Origin: TMED26 sp002694075
Lineage (GTDB): Bacteria; Pseudomonadota; Alphaproteobacteria; Thalassobaculales; Thalassobaculaceae
Assembly (NCBI GenBank): GCA_036160575.1
Contig: JAYYDT010000055.1
Span: forward strand, 1 to 37,363
DNA: 37,363 nucleotides
Direction: 5' to 3'
Shown: piece by piece, positions 1 to 8,349 of the stretch
Position numbering within the stretch: position 1 is the first letter of the stretch
Layout of the letters: every line of letters begins with the position of its first letter
Made by a program: the position numbers and the translations under genes
The notes under the pieces: model-generated
Told to the model about the DNA's origin: nothing
Seen by the model: the letters and a program-made list of their open reading frames with translations, nothing else
Databases searched by the model: none

Positions 1-482
1 CATTCGACCACGTCCGGGGACCACACATCCTCGCAAATCGGCACGCCGATGCGCACCCCTTTGAAATTGATCGGTCCCGGCATGGCGCCGGCGGCGAACA
101 CGCGCTTTTCGTCAAACACCCCGTAGTTGGGCAGATCGACCTTGGCCCGCACGGCGGTGACCGCGCCGTCTTCCAACAAAACAACCGCGTTGATCACCTC
201 ACCGTCGGCGCGCCAGGGTGTGCCCAGCAGGACCGCCGGGCCGCCATCGGCGGTCTCGCTGGCGAAATTTTCCACGGCGGCGATCACCTGTTCGATGAAC
301 AACGGCTTGAGGATCAAATCCTCGGGCGGATAACCGCTCACGAACAGCTCCGAGGTGACGATAAGATCGGCGCCGCCTTCAGCCGCCTCGGCGCGGGCCG
401 CGCGCAGCTTGGCGAGATTGTCGTCGATCCGCCCAAGGGTGGGATTCAATTGCGCCAGGGCAATGGTCAGATGATCTGTCAT
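1..482 (-). CDS. nadE: Glutamine-dependent NAD+ synthase, N-terminal glutaminase part (partial, left edge)
   Basis: The first 160 residues are visible; the rest lies outside the window. They form the nitrilase-fold glutaminase domain that releases ammonia from glutamine for amidation of nicotinic acid adenine dinucleotide, the last step of NAD synthesis, in the cytoplasm. The nitrilase triad can be placed: Glu45 in TSELFVSGYPPEDL, Lys114 in RAKVDLPNYGVFDEKR, and the nucleophile Cys150 in PICEDVW. The segment around Lys114 is diagnostic for NadE rather than other nitrilases. The start is the ATG whose complement is at 480-482, matching the usual NadE N-terminus. The C-terminal ATP-dependent synthetase domain is not seen, so its presence is inferred from the family. 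The next gene is divergent, separated by about 140 bases. Confidence 0.93.
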   Translation of the reverse strand, partial: MTDHLTIALAQLNPTLGRIDDNLAKLRAARAEAAEGGADLIVTSELFVSGYPPEDLILKPLFIEQVIAAVENFASETADGGPAVLLGTPWRADGEVINAVVLLEDGAVTAVRAKVDLPNYGVFDEKRVFAAGAMPGPINFKGVRIGVPICEDVWSPDVVE

Positions 483-624
483 GGCGTTGATTTAGCGCGT
501 CTGTGGGGTCAGGAAAAGATGGCATTCCTCTCGTTTGTGTAATTTGAGACTTTCACCGCACCATCGAATCCCGCAAAGTCACCGTATTATCGAAACGACG
601 ACTGACGGTACCGCGAAGCTCACA

Positions 625-1413
625 ATGACCGAAACTTACGACGTGAACGCCGCCCCAGGCGACGATCCAAAGGCCATTGTTCGCGATTGGCGCTACCCAC
701 CACGCGTTGGCGGGTGTGCGTTATTGGTCTCCGCCGACGAAATTTATCTTCGCCGTTTTGTCGGCGGCATAGCAGCCTCCGCCTTGCTCAACGCCATGCG
801 CATCCACATCAACGCCATCGGTCCGTCGCCTGTCACCCTGACCGCTTTGGACGCTTTGGCGGAGCGCTTTCCAGGGGCTGTGTCGCTCTCCGTCGAAGCC
901 GATTACCTGCCCGCCAAGACCCGCCGACCATACTATGCCGCGAGCCGTTTCTTTTGCGCTCAAAATCTCATAACTAAGTGTAATTGCGGTGTATATGTGT
1001 GCGACATAGATACGTTAATTATGCGACCAATCCCTGTGCCAAAAGTCGATTATGGCCTGTTTCTACGCGACACCGCGGACCCCCGTTTCAAAGTCGCCGC
1101 CGGCCTTGTATTCGTTGGCCGCGGCGGCGCGCCGTTTCTGGATGCGATGACCACCTTCTGGGCGCGTCGGCGCCCGGCGGCTTGGTACGATGATCAGGTT
1201 TGCCTGACCGAAGCCCATGACCATTGCCGCGGCGATAGGCTACGGGCGGCGCGGCTGACCGATCGCCTGATGGGGTTTAGCTATCGCCCGGAATTGGCGG
1301 TGTGGAGCGCCAAGGGAGAGCGCAAGACCAGTGACCGGGCGTTCGTGCGGCTTTCGCGAACACTTTCCACGGCGCTTTGGCGGCGGGTCGACCAACCTTC
1401 GATGGTCACCTGA
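625..1413 (+). CDS. Glycosyltransferase-like protein (GT-A type DxD motif), function unknown
   Basis: A 262-residue protein that I do not recognise as a named family. It looks like a GT-A fold nucleotide-sugar transferase: an aromatic/basic stretch YYAASRFFCAQNLI is followed by VYVCDIDTLIMRPIP, whose Asp127-x-Asp129 is placed like the metal-binding DxD of GT8-like enzymes, then by a WYDDQVCL segment resembling the downstream acceptor region of such enzymes. No signal peptide or membrane segment is seen, so it is probably cytoplasmic. The start is uncertain: the frame is open to a TTG at 535, adding 30 residues of unconvincing sequence, and neither site has a strong ribosome-binding site; I prefer the ATG at 625. 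The gene ends in a TGATG overlap with the FkbM-type methyltransferase, implying translational coupling. The stretch at about 955-1040 uses AT-rich codons unlike the rest of the gene. Confidence 0.6.
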   Translation: MTETYDVNAAPGDDPKAIVRDWRYPPRVGGCALLVSADEIYLRRFVGGIAASALLNAMRIHINAIGPSPVTLTALDALAERFPGAVSLSVEADYLPAKTRRPYYAASRFFCAQNLITKCNCGVYVCDIDTLIMRPIPVPKVDYGLFLRDTADPRFKVAAGLVFVGRGGAPFLDAMTTFWARRRPAAWYDDQVCLTEAHDHCRGDRLRAARLTDRLMGFSYRPELAVWSAKGERKTSDRAFVRLSRTLSTALWRRVDQPSMVT

Positions 1414-2327
1414 TGAACCGCGCCGCGCGCAACAGCCGCGCCGTCGCCGAACGCGAGCGATTGGTCGCGGCGCGCGCTCTGCCGCGCGCCTTGAGTGAGC
1501 TTTTGACCCTGCCGACATTCACAGGATTTGTAACCACCACGCCGGTGCCCAGCACAACATTCGAGATGTTGCTTTGTGACCGCGACGACGGCATCGCCTT
1601 GCGATGCTTCTGGCATGGTGTTTATGAGCCATCCAGCAGCGCCCTCATCGCCGCGCTTGGCCACGACGCCGATCGGATCGTCGATATCGGCGCGCATACC
1701 GGCTATTTCACCCTTCTTGCGGCCCATGTCGCGCCCCGGGCGCAAATCATCGCCGTTGAGCCGGACGCCGCCAATCTGGCCCGCCTCGCACTCAACGCCC
1801 GCGCCAATGGATGTTCCAATATCGCGGTCGTGCGTGCCGCCGCGGCGGATGTCAACGGACGCGGGCAGTTATGTAACGACGCCCCGGAGGGTTATTTAAG
1901 CTCGGGCGGACGGCTCACCGACGATGATGGATCGGCTGCCGGACAGCTTGTCCCAACCCTCGTTCTCGATGGCTTTTTGACTAAGGAAAGGCGCCCCACG
2001 GCGCTCATCAAATGCGATACCGAAGGCTCGGAACAAGCGGCGCTGATGGGCTGCGCCCAAACGCTACGGCGTGATCGGCCGCATCTGGTGATCGAGTGCA
2101 ATCGGCCGGCGCCCTGGCGCGATATCGAAACTTTGTTACGTGCGCTCGGATACCGTTTCTGGCAAATCGACGAAACGGCGCCGCGCCTGACCGAGGTCGG
2201 CGGCCTGGCGACCGCCGCAAGCGCCGGCGAAACCCCTGAGCGATTTCGCAATCGACTGGCCAGTCCCATGCCGTTCGCCACTTTGGCCGCGCGGCTTCCC
2301 ACATTCGAGTTTATCCCCCTTGAATAA
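1413..2327 (+). CDS. FkbM family SAM-dependent methyltransferase
   Basis: A 304-residue class I methyltransferase. The SAM-binding motif I, IVDIGAHTGYFTLLAA, starts near residue 89 (Asp91, Gly93, Gly97); the acidic ribose-binding residue follows in IIAVEPDAANL; the FkbM signature appears as IKCDTEGSEQAALMG near residue 200, with a beta-strand HLVIECN after it. FkbM-type enzymes methylate hydroxyl groups of sugars, polyketides or glycans; the substrate here is unknown. The ATG at 1413 overlaps the previous stop codon (TGATG), which fixes the start better than the upstream in-frame TTG at 1377. Pairing with a glycosyltransferase-like protein suggests the two modify one glycan or glycolipid. No polysaccharide export or nucleotide-sugar genes lie nearby. 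Confidence 0.85.
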   Translation: MNRAARNSRAVAERERLVAARALPRALSELLTLPTFTGFVTTTPVPSTTFEMLLCDRDDGIALRCFWHGVYEPSSSALIAALGHDADRIVDIGAHTGYFTLLAAHVAPRAQIIAVEPDAANLARLALNARANGCSNIAVVRAAAADVNGRGQLCNDAPEGYLSSGGRLTDDDGSAAGQLVPTLVLDGFLTKERRPTALIKCDTEGSEQAALMGCAQTLRRDRPHLVIECNRPAPWRDIETLLRALGYRFWQIDETAPRLTEVGGLATAASAGETPERFRNRLASPMPFATLAARLPTFEFIPLE

Positions 2328-2362
2328 TCCAGCCTCCCGGCGCGGTTGACGGGACGCCACGG

Positions 2363-2377
2363 TCGACGGGCCGTCGA
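2363..2377. promoter_or_regulatory. Perfect 7-1-7 palindrome upstream of the catabolic operon
   Basis: TCGACGG at 2363-2369 and CCGTCGA at 2371-2377 are exact reverse complements around a single G. The element lies in the 114-base gap between the methyltransferase stop and the SDR start, about 65 bases before the ATG, where an operator would be expected. A TTGACG at 2346-2351 could be a -35 box, but no convincing -10 follows at proper distance. Operator function is inferred. Confidence 0.35.
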
Positions 2378-2441
2378 TGGACGATTAACATGCCCCGCGA
2401 TCAATGATGGGCGGGCGCGGTTGGCGCGGAAAGGAACGGAT

Positions 2442-3236
2442 ATGACCGGACGGTTGCAAAACCGTGTGGCGCTGGTGATGGGCGCCGGGTCGTCGGGGCC
2501 CGGTTGGGGCAATGGCAAGGCCAGCGCCCTTACCTTCGCCCGCGCCGGTGCCCATGTGGTGGCGGTCGACCGTGACCCGGCGGCGGCCGCGGAAACCGCC
2601 GATTTGATCGCCGCCGAAGGGCTGTCGGGCGATGCCGCCGCCTGTGACGCCACCGATGGCGCGGCGGTCGCCGCCCTGGTTGACGATGTTATCGGCGCCC
2701 ATGGCCGGATCGATGTGCTGATGAACAATATCGGCATCGCCGTGATGGGCGGGCCGGTGGAATTGTCGGAAGAGGAATGGCGGCGCGTCCTGGACATCAA
2801 TCTGACCACCATTTTCAGCGCCTGCAAACATGTCTTGCCGCATATGACCCAGGCCGGCCGGGGCGCCATTGTCAACACCTCGTCAATCGCCGGCATTCGC
2901 TATGTCGGCTACCCTTACGCCAGCTATTACGCGACCAAAGGCGCGATCAACCAATTGACCGTCGGGCTCGCCCTGCAATACGCCAAACAGGGCGTGCGTG
3001 TGAACGCGATCATGCCCGGATTAATGGATACCCCAATGATTTATGGACAAATTTCAACCGAATACGCCGACCTCGATGAAATGGTGGCGGCCCGCCACGC
3101 GATGTGTCCGACCGGCCGTATGGGCACCGCCTGGGATGTCGCCAACGCCGCCTTGTTTTTGGCCTCCGACGAGGCCGGCTATATCACCGGTCATTGCCTG
3201 CCCGTCGACGGCGGCCTGACCATGACGGTGGCTTGA
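2442..3236 (+). CDS. SDR family NAD(P)-dependent oxidoreductase
   Basis: A 264-residue classical short-chain dehydrogenase/reductase. The nucleotide-binding turn is VMGAGSSGPGWGNG (residues 12-25), a longer glycine-rich loop than the common TGxxxGIG; NNIG follows at 95-98; the catalytic residues are Ser148 and Tyr162-x3-Lys166 in the PYASYYATKGA segment; it ends with the usual VDGGLTMT. Asp43 after the second strand (VVAVDRD) favours NAD over NADP. It interconverts an alcohol and a carbonyl group; the substrate is unknown. The ATG at 2442 follows an AAGGAA ribosome-binding site, so upstream in-frame starts are rejected. It is the first gene of the seven-gene operon, three bases before the HyuA-type gene, and probably oxidises or reduces a pathway intermediate. 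The loop around 3020-3065 (GLMDTPMIYGQIS) uses AT-richer codons. Confidence 0.9.
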   Translation: MTGRLQNRVALVMGAGSSGPGWGNGKASALTFARAGAHVVAVDRDPAAAAETADLIAAEGLSGDAAACDATDGAAVAALVDDVIGAHGRIDVLMNNIGIAVMGGPVELSEEEWRRVLDINLTTIFSACKHVLPHMTQAGRGAIVNTSSIAGIRYVGYPYASYYATKGAINQLTVGLALQYAKQGVRVNAIMPGLMDTPMIYGQISTEYADLDEMVAARHAMCPTGRMGTAWDVANAALFLASDEAGYITGHCLPVDGGLTMTVA

Positions 3237-3239
3237 TCG

Positions 3240-5291
3240 ATGGCCGCCCACGCAATTGCCGCGGACGCCCCGGTCCGCATCGCCGTCGATATCGGCGGCA
3301 CTTTCACCGATGTGCAAATCTTGGACGAGGCGACCGGTCTGGCGCGGGCGCATAAAACCGCGACCACCCCGGCCGACCCGTCAATCGGCCTGCTGACCGG
3401 CATTTCCGAAGCGGCGGAACGGTTCGGCTTCGGCTTCGACCAGGTCAGCATGTTGATCCACGGCACCACCATCGCCACCAACGCGGTGTTGGAACAAAAG
3501 CTGCCGGCCGGCGCCCTTGTCACCACCGCCGGTTTCGAGGATGTGTTGGAAATCGGCCGCCACATGCGCCGCGACATCTACGCCAGCCTGGCCGAAGACC
3601 GCCTGCTTTTGATACCCCGCGCGCGCCGCCTGGGCGTGGTCGAGCGGATCACCGCCGACGGTCGGGTAGCGACGCCCCTGGACCCCACCAGCCTCGACGC
3701 GGCGATTGATCGCCTGGCCGAGCTTGAGGTCGAAACCACCGCCATTTGTTGCCTGCACGCCCATATCACTCCCGATCACGAGCAGGCCATCGCCGCGCGT
3801 ATCGCCGACCGCCTGCCGGACATGCACCTGTCACTGTCGAGCGATATCAGCCCCGAGTTTCGCGAGTTCGAGCGCAGTTCGACGACCGTTCTCAATGCCC
3901 TGTTGATGCCGGTGGTCGGCGCCTATCTCAGCCGTCTGGAAGCGCGTCTGGCGACCGCCGGGTTTAACCGGCCAGTTTACCTGGTGCAATCCAACGGCGG
4001 TGTCGCACGACCGGCGGTGGCGGCGCGCGAGCCGGCCCGTTTGCTGCTGTCGGGGCCAAGCGGCGGCGCCCTCGCCGCCGAAACCCTGGCCGGTCATCTC
4101 GATCTCGACAATCTGGTCGCCGTCGACATGGGCGGGACCAGCTATGACGTCTCGTTGATCCAAGAACGGCGCACCCGGATGATCGCCCAGGGCGAGGTCG
4201 GCGGCTGTCCGGTGCGCTTGCCGATGGTCGAAATGCGCACCATCGGCGCCGGCGGCGGCTCGCTGGCCGGGGTTGACGCGGTTGGCGCCCTCTATGTCGG
4301 CCCCGAAAGCGCCGGCGCCACCCCCGGCCCGGCGGCCTATGGCCAGGGCGGCGACCGGCCGACGGTGACCGACGCCAATGTCACCCTGGGGCGGATCGCG
4401 CCGGCGCGTTTTCTCGGTGGGGCCATGACGTTGCACGCCGACGCCGCCCGCCGAGCGGTTGAAACGCGCGTGGCGAAACCGGCCCAACTCACCACCGAGG
4501 CGGCGGCCAGCGGCATCCTGACGATCGCCACCGCTCATATGGCCAGCGCCATCCGCCTCAGCCTGTTCGAAAAAGGTCTGGACCCCAGCGATTTCACCCT
4601 CGCCGCTTTCGGCGGCGCCGGCGGCTTGCACGCCTGCGAGACGGCCGCCGACCTGGCCATGCGGCGGGTCCTGTTCCCTGGCGACGCCGGCACCTTGAGC
4701 GCCTGGGGCATGCTTTACGCCGATTTGCGCCACGACCTGATCCGCGCCTTCAGCGGTAACGCCGATGACAGCGCCATCGACGGCTTGACGGCGGCGGCCA
4801 CGGCGATGATCGCCGACGGCAACGCCCGCCTGGACCAAGATGGGATCGCCGAGGCCGACCGTGATCTCGCCCTGGCCCTTGATCTGCGCTATCGCGGGCA
4901 GGCTTATGAAATCACCGTGGCCCTGGCGACGCCGGCGGATTTGGCCGGCAGCGTCACCGCTTTCCACCAGGCCCACCAGGCGCAGTACGCTCACAGCGAT
5001 ACGGCGGCGGTGCCCGAAATCGTTAACCTGCGGCTCACCGCCATCGGCCGCCTGCCCAAACCGCGGCCGGCCGAGGCCCCCGGCGGCGGCGGAGGCGCGA
5101 CCGCCACCGACCGTGTCTACCTGGACGATTGGGCGGAGATTGCGGTTTTCGCGCGCGCCGATATCGCCGTTGACGCCGCGCTCGCCGGCCCGCTGCTGGT
5201 GGAGGATCAGCACACCAGCTTGTTCATCCCCCCCGGCTGGACCCTGCGCCGGGTTGCCGGCGGCGCCTTGATCGCCGACCATGATGGCTGA
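3240..5291 (+). CDS. Hydantoinase/oxoprolinase family protein, subunit A (HyuA-type)
   Basis: A 683-residue member of the hydantoinase A/5-oxoprolinase family, ASKHA-like ATPases that together with a B subunit open lactam or hydantoin rings (N-methylhydantoinase, oxoprolinase, caprolactamase) or carboxylate ketones (acetone and acetophenone carboxylases). The first phosphate loop is VDIGGTFTDVQ (Asp17 to Asp24), then IHGTTIATNAVLE, the central domain with FERSSTTVLNALLMPVVG, the second phosphate motif VDMGGTSYDVSLI, and RTIGAGGGSLAGVD. The length is normal for the family. It starts three bases after the SDR stop and overlaps the region before the B subunit start, so they are co-translated. 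Which reaction is catalysed cannot be decided from these motifs; the two-subunit organisation excludes the single-chain eukaryotic oxoprolinase form. Symbol withheld because the substrate is unknown. Confidence 0.9.
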   Translation: MAAHAIAADAPVRIAVDIGGTFTDVQILDEATGLARAHKTATTPADPSIGLLTGISEAAERFGFGFDQVSMLIHGTTIATNAVLEQKLPAGALVTTAGFEDVLEIGRHMRRDIYASLAEDRLLLIPRARRLGVVERITADGRVATPLDPTSLDAAIDRLAELEVETTAICCLHAHITPDHEQAIAARIADRLPDMHLSLSSDISPEFREFERSSTTVLNALLMPVVGAYLSRLEARLATAGFNRPVYLVQSNGGVARPAVAAREPARLLLSGPSGGALAAETLAGHLDLDNLVAVDMGGTSYDVSLIQERRTRMIAQGEVGGCPVRLPMVEMRTIGAGGGSLAGVDAVGALYVGPESAGATPGPAAYGQGGDRPTVTDANVTLGRIAPARFLGGAMTLHADAARRAVETRVAKPAQLTTEAAASGILTIATAHMASAIRLSLFEKGLDPSDFTLAAFGGAGGLHACETAADLAMRRVLFPGDAGTLSAWGMLYADLRHDLIRAFSGNADDSAIDGLTAAATAMIADGNARLDQDGIAEADRDLALALDLRYRGQAYEITVALATPADLAGSVTAFHQAHQAQYAHSDTAAVPEIVNLRLTAIGRLPKPRPAEAPGGGGGATATDRVYLDDWAEIAVFARADIAVDAALAGPLLVEDQHTSLFIPPGWTLRRVAGGALIADHDG

Positions 5292-5304
5292 GGAGAACCG
5301 CTCA

Positions 5305-6966
5305 ATGACCGATCACGACAGCCTGGACGCGGTGCAAACCGAGGTTATTCGAAACGCCCTTGTCTCAGCCGCCGAAGAGATGAGCGTCACCATCTGGCGC
5401 ACCAGCCGATCGTCGGTGGTGCGCGAAATCCTCGACTACTCGACCTGCGTGTTCGACGCCCACGGTCAAAGCGTGGCCCAGGCCGCCCGCATGCCGGTGC
5501 ATCTCAACTCGATGGCCGCCTGTTTGGAGGATTTGATCGCCGGCCCCTTTCCCCTGGAAAACTGGCATGACGGCGATGTCATCATCACCAACGACCCCTA
5601 TAGCGGCGGCCAACACCTGCCCGACATTCAAACCTTCAAGCCGGTCTTTTTGGATGGCCAATTGATCGCCATCGCCGGGATCCTAGTCCATCACTTGGAT
5701 GTCGGCGGCGGCGCGCCCGGTAGCTACGACGCCGGCGCCAGCGAGATCCATCAGGAAGGTTTGCGCATTCCGCCGCTCAAGATCGTCGAAGGCGGGCGAC
5801 GTAACCAAGCGATCATCGACATGTTGTTGGCCAACAGCCGCGAGCCGGCCAATGTCGGCGGCGATTTCGCCTCGCAGTTGGCCGCCCTTGGCACCGGCGC
5901 CGAGACCTTGCAGCGGATTGGCCGGCGCTATGGCGCGGCGCGTCTGGCCGCCGCCGCCCGCCGCATTCAGGACCAGTCGGAAGCGGCCATGCGAGCGGTG
6001 ATCGCGGCCAGCCCCGATGGCCAATACAGTTTTACCGATTGGGTCGATGACGACGGGATCGACCGGGACACCCAGTTAAAGATCCGGGTCCAGGTGACCA
6101 TCGCCGGCGATCAGGTATCGATTGATTTGGACGGCTCCAGCCCGCAGGCCACCGGTCCCATCAACTGTACCCTCAACATGACTCGCTCGGCGGTGATTTG
6201 CGGCGTGCTGATGTCGATTGGCCGCGACGTCCCGGCCAATGCCGGCTGCTATCGCCCGATCACCATCCACGCCCCCGCCGGCAGCGTGGTTAACGCCCAA
6301 TATCCGGCCCCGGTGGCCAACCGCATGGCGACCGGCCACCGGATCGTCAACGCGGTGATGGGCGCTTTCGCCGCCGCCCTGCCCGAACGGGTGCCGGCCA
6401 GCTATTACGGCGTGTCCTACGCCTACGCGGTCAACGCCATCAACGCCGACGGCTCGCGGCAAGTTTATTTCGACCTGGAATGCGGCGGCTGGGGTGGCCA
6501 TCCCAACGGCGACGGCGCCAGCGGCTTTTCCTGCGGCTTTCACAACATCGCCAATTCACCGATTGAGATGATCGAAGGCGATTATCCGATCACCTTCACG
6601 CGTTATGGCCTGCGCGCCGGTTCGGGCGGCGCCGGCAAGCATCGCGGCGGGCTTGGCCTGGTACGGGCTTTCCGATTGGACGCGCCGGCCGGCGTGTTCG
6701 CCGCCAATCTGGACCGCTTCAAGGTGCCGCCCTACGGTCTCGCCGGGGGCGCCCCGGGGGCGCCCGGCCGCCTAACCCTGACCCGCGCCGATGGCGGCAC
6801 ACAGGACCTGCCGTCCAAGGTCACCGGTCTGGCCCTTGGCCAGGGTGACGAGCTATGCCTCGAAACCGCCGGCGGCGGCGGCCATGGCGACCCGAAGGCG
6901 CGCGCGGCAAAGGCGGTGGCGGCCGACCGGCGCGATGGGTATGTGCTCGACACGGGCGAGGTGTAA
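5305..6966 (+). CDS. Hydantoinase/oxoprolinase family protein, subunit B (HyuB-type)
   Basis: A 553-residue partner of the A subunit. Family hallmarks are visible from the N-terminus: DAVQTEVIRNALVSAAEEM, then FDAHGQSVAQAARMPVHLNSM, the metal-site region VIITNDPYSGGQHLPDI and IAGILVHHLDVGG, and later GSSPQATGPINCTLNMTRSA and YGLRAGSGGAGKHRGGLG. The B subunit carries the hydrolytic or carboxylating site fed by the phosphorylated substrate from subunit A. The frame opens at 5281, overlapping the A gene, but GAGGAG at 5290-5295 points to the ATG at 5305, which gives the normal N-terminus. The A stop (5289-5291) lies inside this ribosome-binding region, implying coupled translation. It is followed after three bases by the AtuA-type gene. 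No gamma subunit of acetone carboxylase type is encoded nearby, which argues mildly against that reaction. Confidence 0.9.
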   Translation: MTDHDSLDAVQTEVIRNALVSAAEEMSVTIWRTSRSSVVREILDYSTCVFDAHGQSVAQAARMPVHLNSMAACLEDLIAGPFPLENWHDGDVIITNDPYSGGQHLPDIQTFKPVFLDGQLIAIAGILVHHLDVGGGAPGSYDAGASEIHQEGLRIPPLKIVEGGRRNQAIIDMLLANSREPANVGGDFASQLAALGTGAETLQRIGRRYGAARLAAAARRIQDQSEAAMRAVIAASPDGQYSFTDWVDDDGIDRDTQLKIRVQVTIAGDQVSIDLDGSSPQATGPINCTLNMTRSAVICGVLMSIGRDVPANAGCYRPITIHAPAGSVVNAQYPAPVANRMATGHRIVNAVMGAFAAALPERVPASYYGVSYAYAVNAINADGSRQVYFDLECGGWGGHPNGDGASGFSCGFHNIANSPIEMIEGDYPITFTRYGLRAGSGGAGKHRGGLGLVRAFRLDAPAGVFAANLDRFKVPPYGLAGGAPGAPGRLTLTRADGGTQDLPSKVTGLALGQGDELCLETAGGGGHGDPKARAAKAVAADRRDGYVLDTGEV

Positions 6967-6969
6967 GCG

Positions 6970-8349
6970 ATGACAAAAACTATTCACATCGGCTGCGGCG
7001 CCGGCTTCGCCGGGGATCGCACTGACGCGGCGGTGCCGGTGGTGGCCGATTTGCGCCGCCGCAAAGGCCCTTGTTTCCTGGTTTTCGAGACCTTGGCCGA
7101 GCGCACCCTGGCGGCCGCCCAGCGCCAACGCCAAAGCGATCCGGATGCCGGACACGCGCCCAATTTATTGGAATTTCTGCGCCCGGTCCTGGCCGATTGC
7201 GCCGCCGCCGGGATTCGTATCGTATCCAATTTTGGCTCGGCCAATCCGCGTGCGGCAGCCGCCCGCATCGCCGAATTGGCGCGGGACCTTGGCTTGGATG
7301 ACCTTCGCATCGGCATCGTCGAAGGCGATAATCTTTTGGGCGTGATGGCGGAAAACGAACTGCGCGCCCTGCCCGCCTTGGAGGGGCTTGACGCCGCCGC
7401 CGGCGGGATGATCGCGGCCAATGTCTATCTCGGCGGCGCGCCCATCGCCGAGGCGCTGGACCGGGGCGCCGATGTGGTGGTCACCGGACGCTGCGCGGAT
7501 CCGGCCCTGGTGGTTGGCCCGGCGATGCACGCCTTTGGCTGGGGCATCGGCGACCTCGATCATTTGGCGGCGGCCACCTGCGCCGGCCATTTGGTGGAAT
7601 GTGGCGCGCAAGTGACCGGCGGCTATTTCGCCGACCCCGGGCGCAAGGACGTCGGCGGCCTCGACCAGGTCGGTTTTCCCATCGCCGAACTTTCCGATGA
7701 CGACGGATTGGTCATCACCAAGGCGGCAGGTACCGGCGGCGCCGTCGACCTGCGCACGGTGAAAGAGCAATTACTGTATGAAATTCATGACCCATCGGCT
7801 TATCTGACACCCGACGTGACCTTGGACTTGACCGAGGTTTCCCTCGCCGCCGAGGGGCCGGACCGTGTCCGCGTCACCGGCGCGCGCGGCGCGCCGGCAC
7901 CAGAGACTTTAAAGGCCACTCTGTCCTATGACGGCGGCTATCTGGCCGAGGGTGAGCTCAGCTACGTGGGCCCGAACGCGCGCCGTCGGGCCGAATTGGC
8001 CATCGACATCCTGCGCGGTCGCAATGCCGCGCGCGGGCTTAACCAGGCGGCCCGATACGACGTCATGGGCACGATGTCGATCTTCGACGGCGACAGCGGC
8101 GATTTGCGCCAGGCGGGCAGTTGGCCGGACGACGGCGAATATCGTGTGCGCGGCGCGCTGCGCTCGATGGACGCGGCCGAGGCCAAGGCGTTCAGTGACG
8201 AGATCACCGCCCTCTACTGCTGCGGTCCGGCCGGCGGCGGCGGCTTGCGCACCCAAGTCACCCCGCAAATCCAAACCAGTTCGGCGCTGGTGCCGCGGGC
8301 GCGGGTGCGCCCCCAAGTCGCCGTGGTCTCGGCGGCGGAGCTCACGTGA
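6970..8349 (+). CDS. AtuA-type (DUF1446, acyclic terpene utilisation) protein
   Basis: A 459-residue DUF1446 protein, the family of AtuA from the citronellol/geraniol pathway of Pseudomonas, whose biochemical role is not settled. Recognisable segments are the N-terminal IHIGCGAGFAGDRTDAA, FLVFETLAERTLA, IRIVSNFGSANP, the central VVTGRCADPALVVGP and FGW, and TVKEQLLYEIHDPSAYLTPD. It begins three bases after the HyuB-type stop with GAGGT upstream of the ATG and ends in a TGATG overlap with the next small gene. In many relatives the C-terminal ferredoxin-like domain is part of the same chain; here it is a separate protein. Association with HyuA/HyuB rather than with the other atu genes, such as an acyl-CoA carboxylase, suggests a different pathway from terpene degradation. 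Cytoplasmic; no membrane segment. Confidence 0.85.
   Translation: MTKTIHIGCGAGFAGDRTDAAVPVVADLRRRKGPCFLVFETLAERTLAAAQRQRQSDPDAGHAPNLLEFLRPVLADCAAAGIRIVSNFGSANPRAAAARIAELARDLGLDDLRIGIVEGDNLLGVMAENELRALPALEGLDAAAGGMIAANVYLGGAPIAEALDRGADVVVTGRCADPALVVGPAMHAFGWGIGDLDHLAAATCAGHLVECGAQVTGGYFADPGRKDVGGLDQVGFPIAELSDDDGLVITKAAGTGGAVDLRTVKEQLLYEIHDPSAYLTPDVTLDLTEVSLAAEGPDRVRVTGARGAPAPETLKATLSYDGGYLAEGELSYVGPNARRRAELAIDILRGRNAARGLNQAARYDVMGTMSIFDGDSGDLRQAGSWPDDGEYRVRGALRSMDAAEAKAFSDEITALYCCGPAGGGGLRTQVTPQIQTSSALVPRARVRPQVAVVSAAELT

Noticed and set aside
3831..5282. A long minus-strand open frame across the HyuA-type gene
   Set aside because: Antisense shadow: Gly/Ala/Arg-rich low-complexity translation, no ribosome-binding site, and a fully conserved protein on the other strand.
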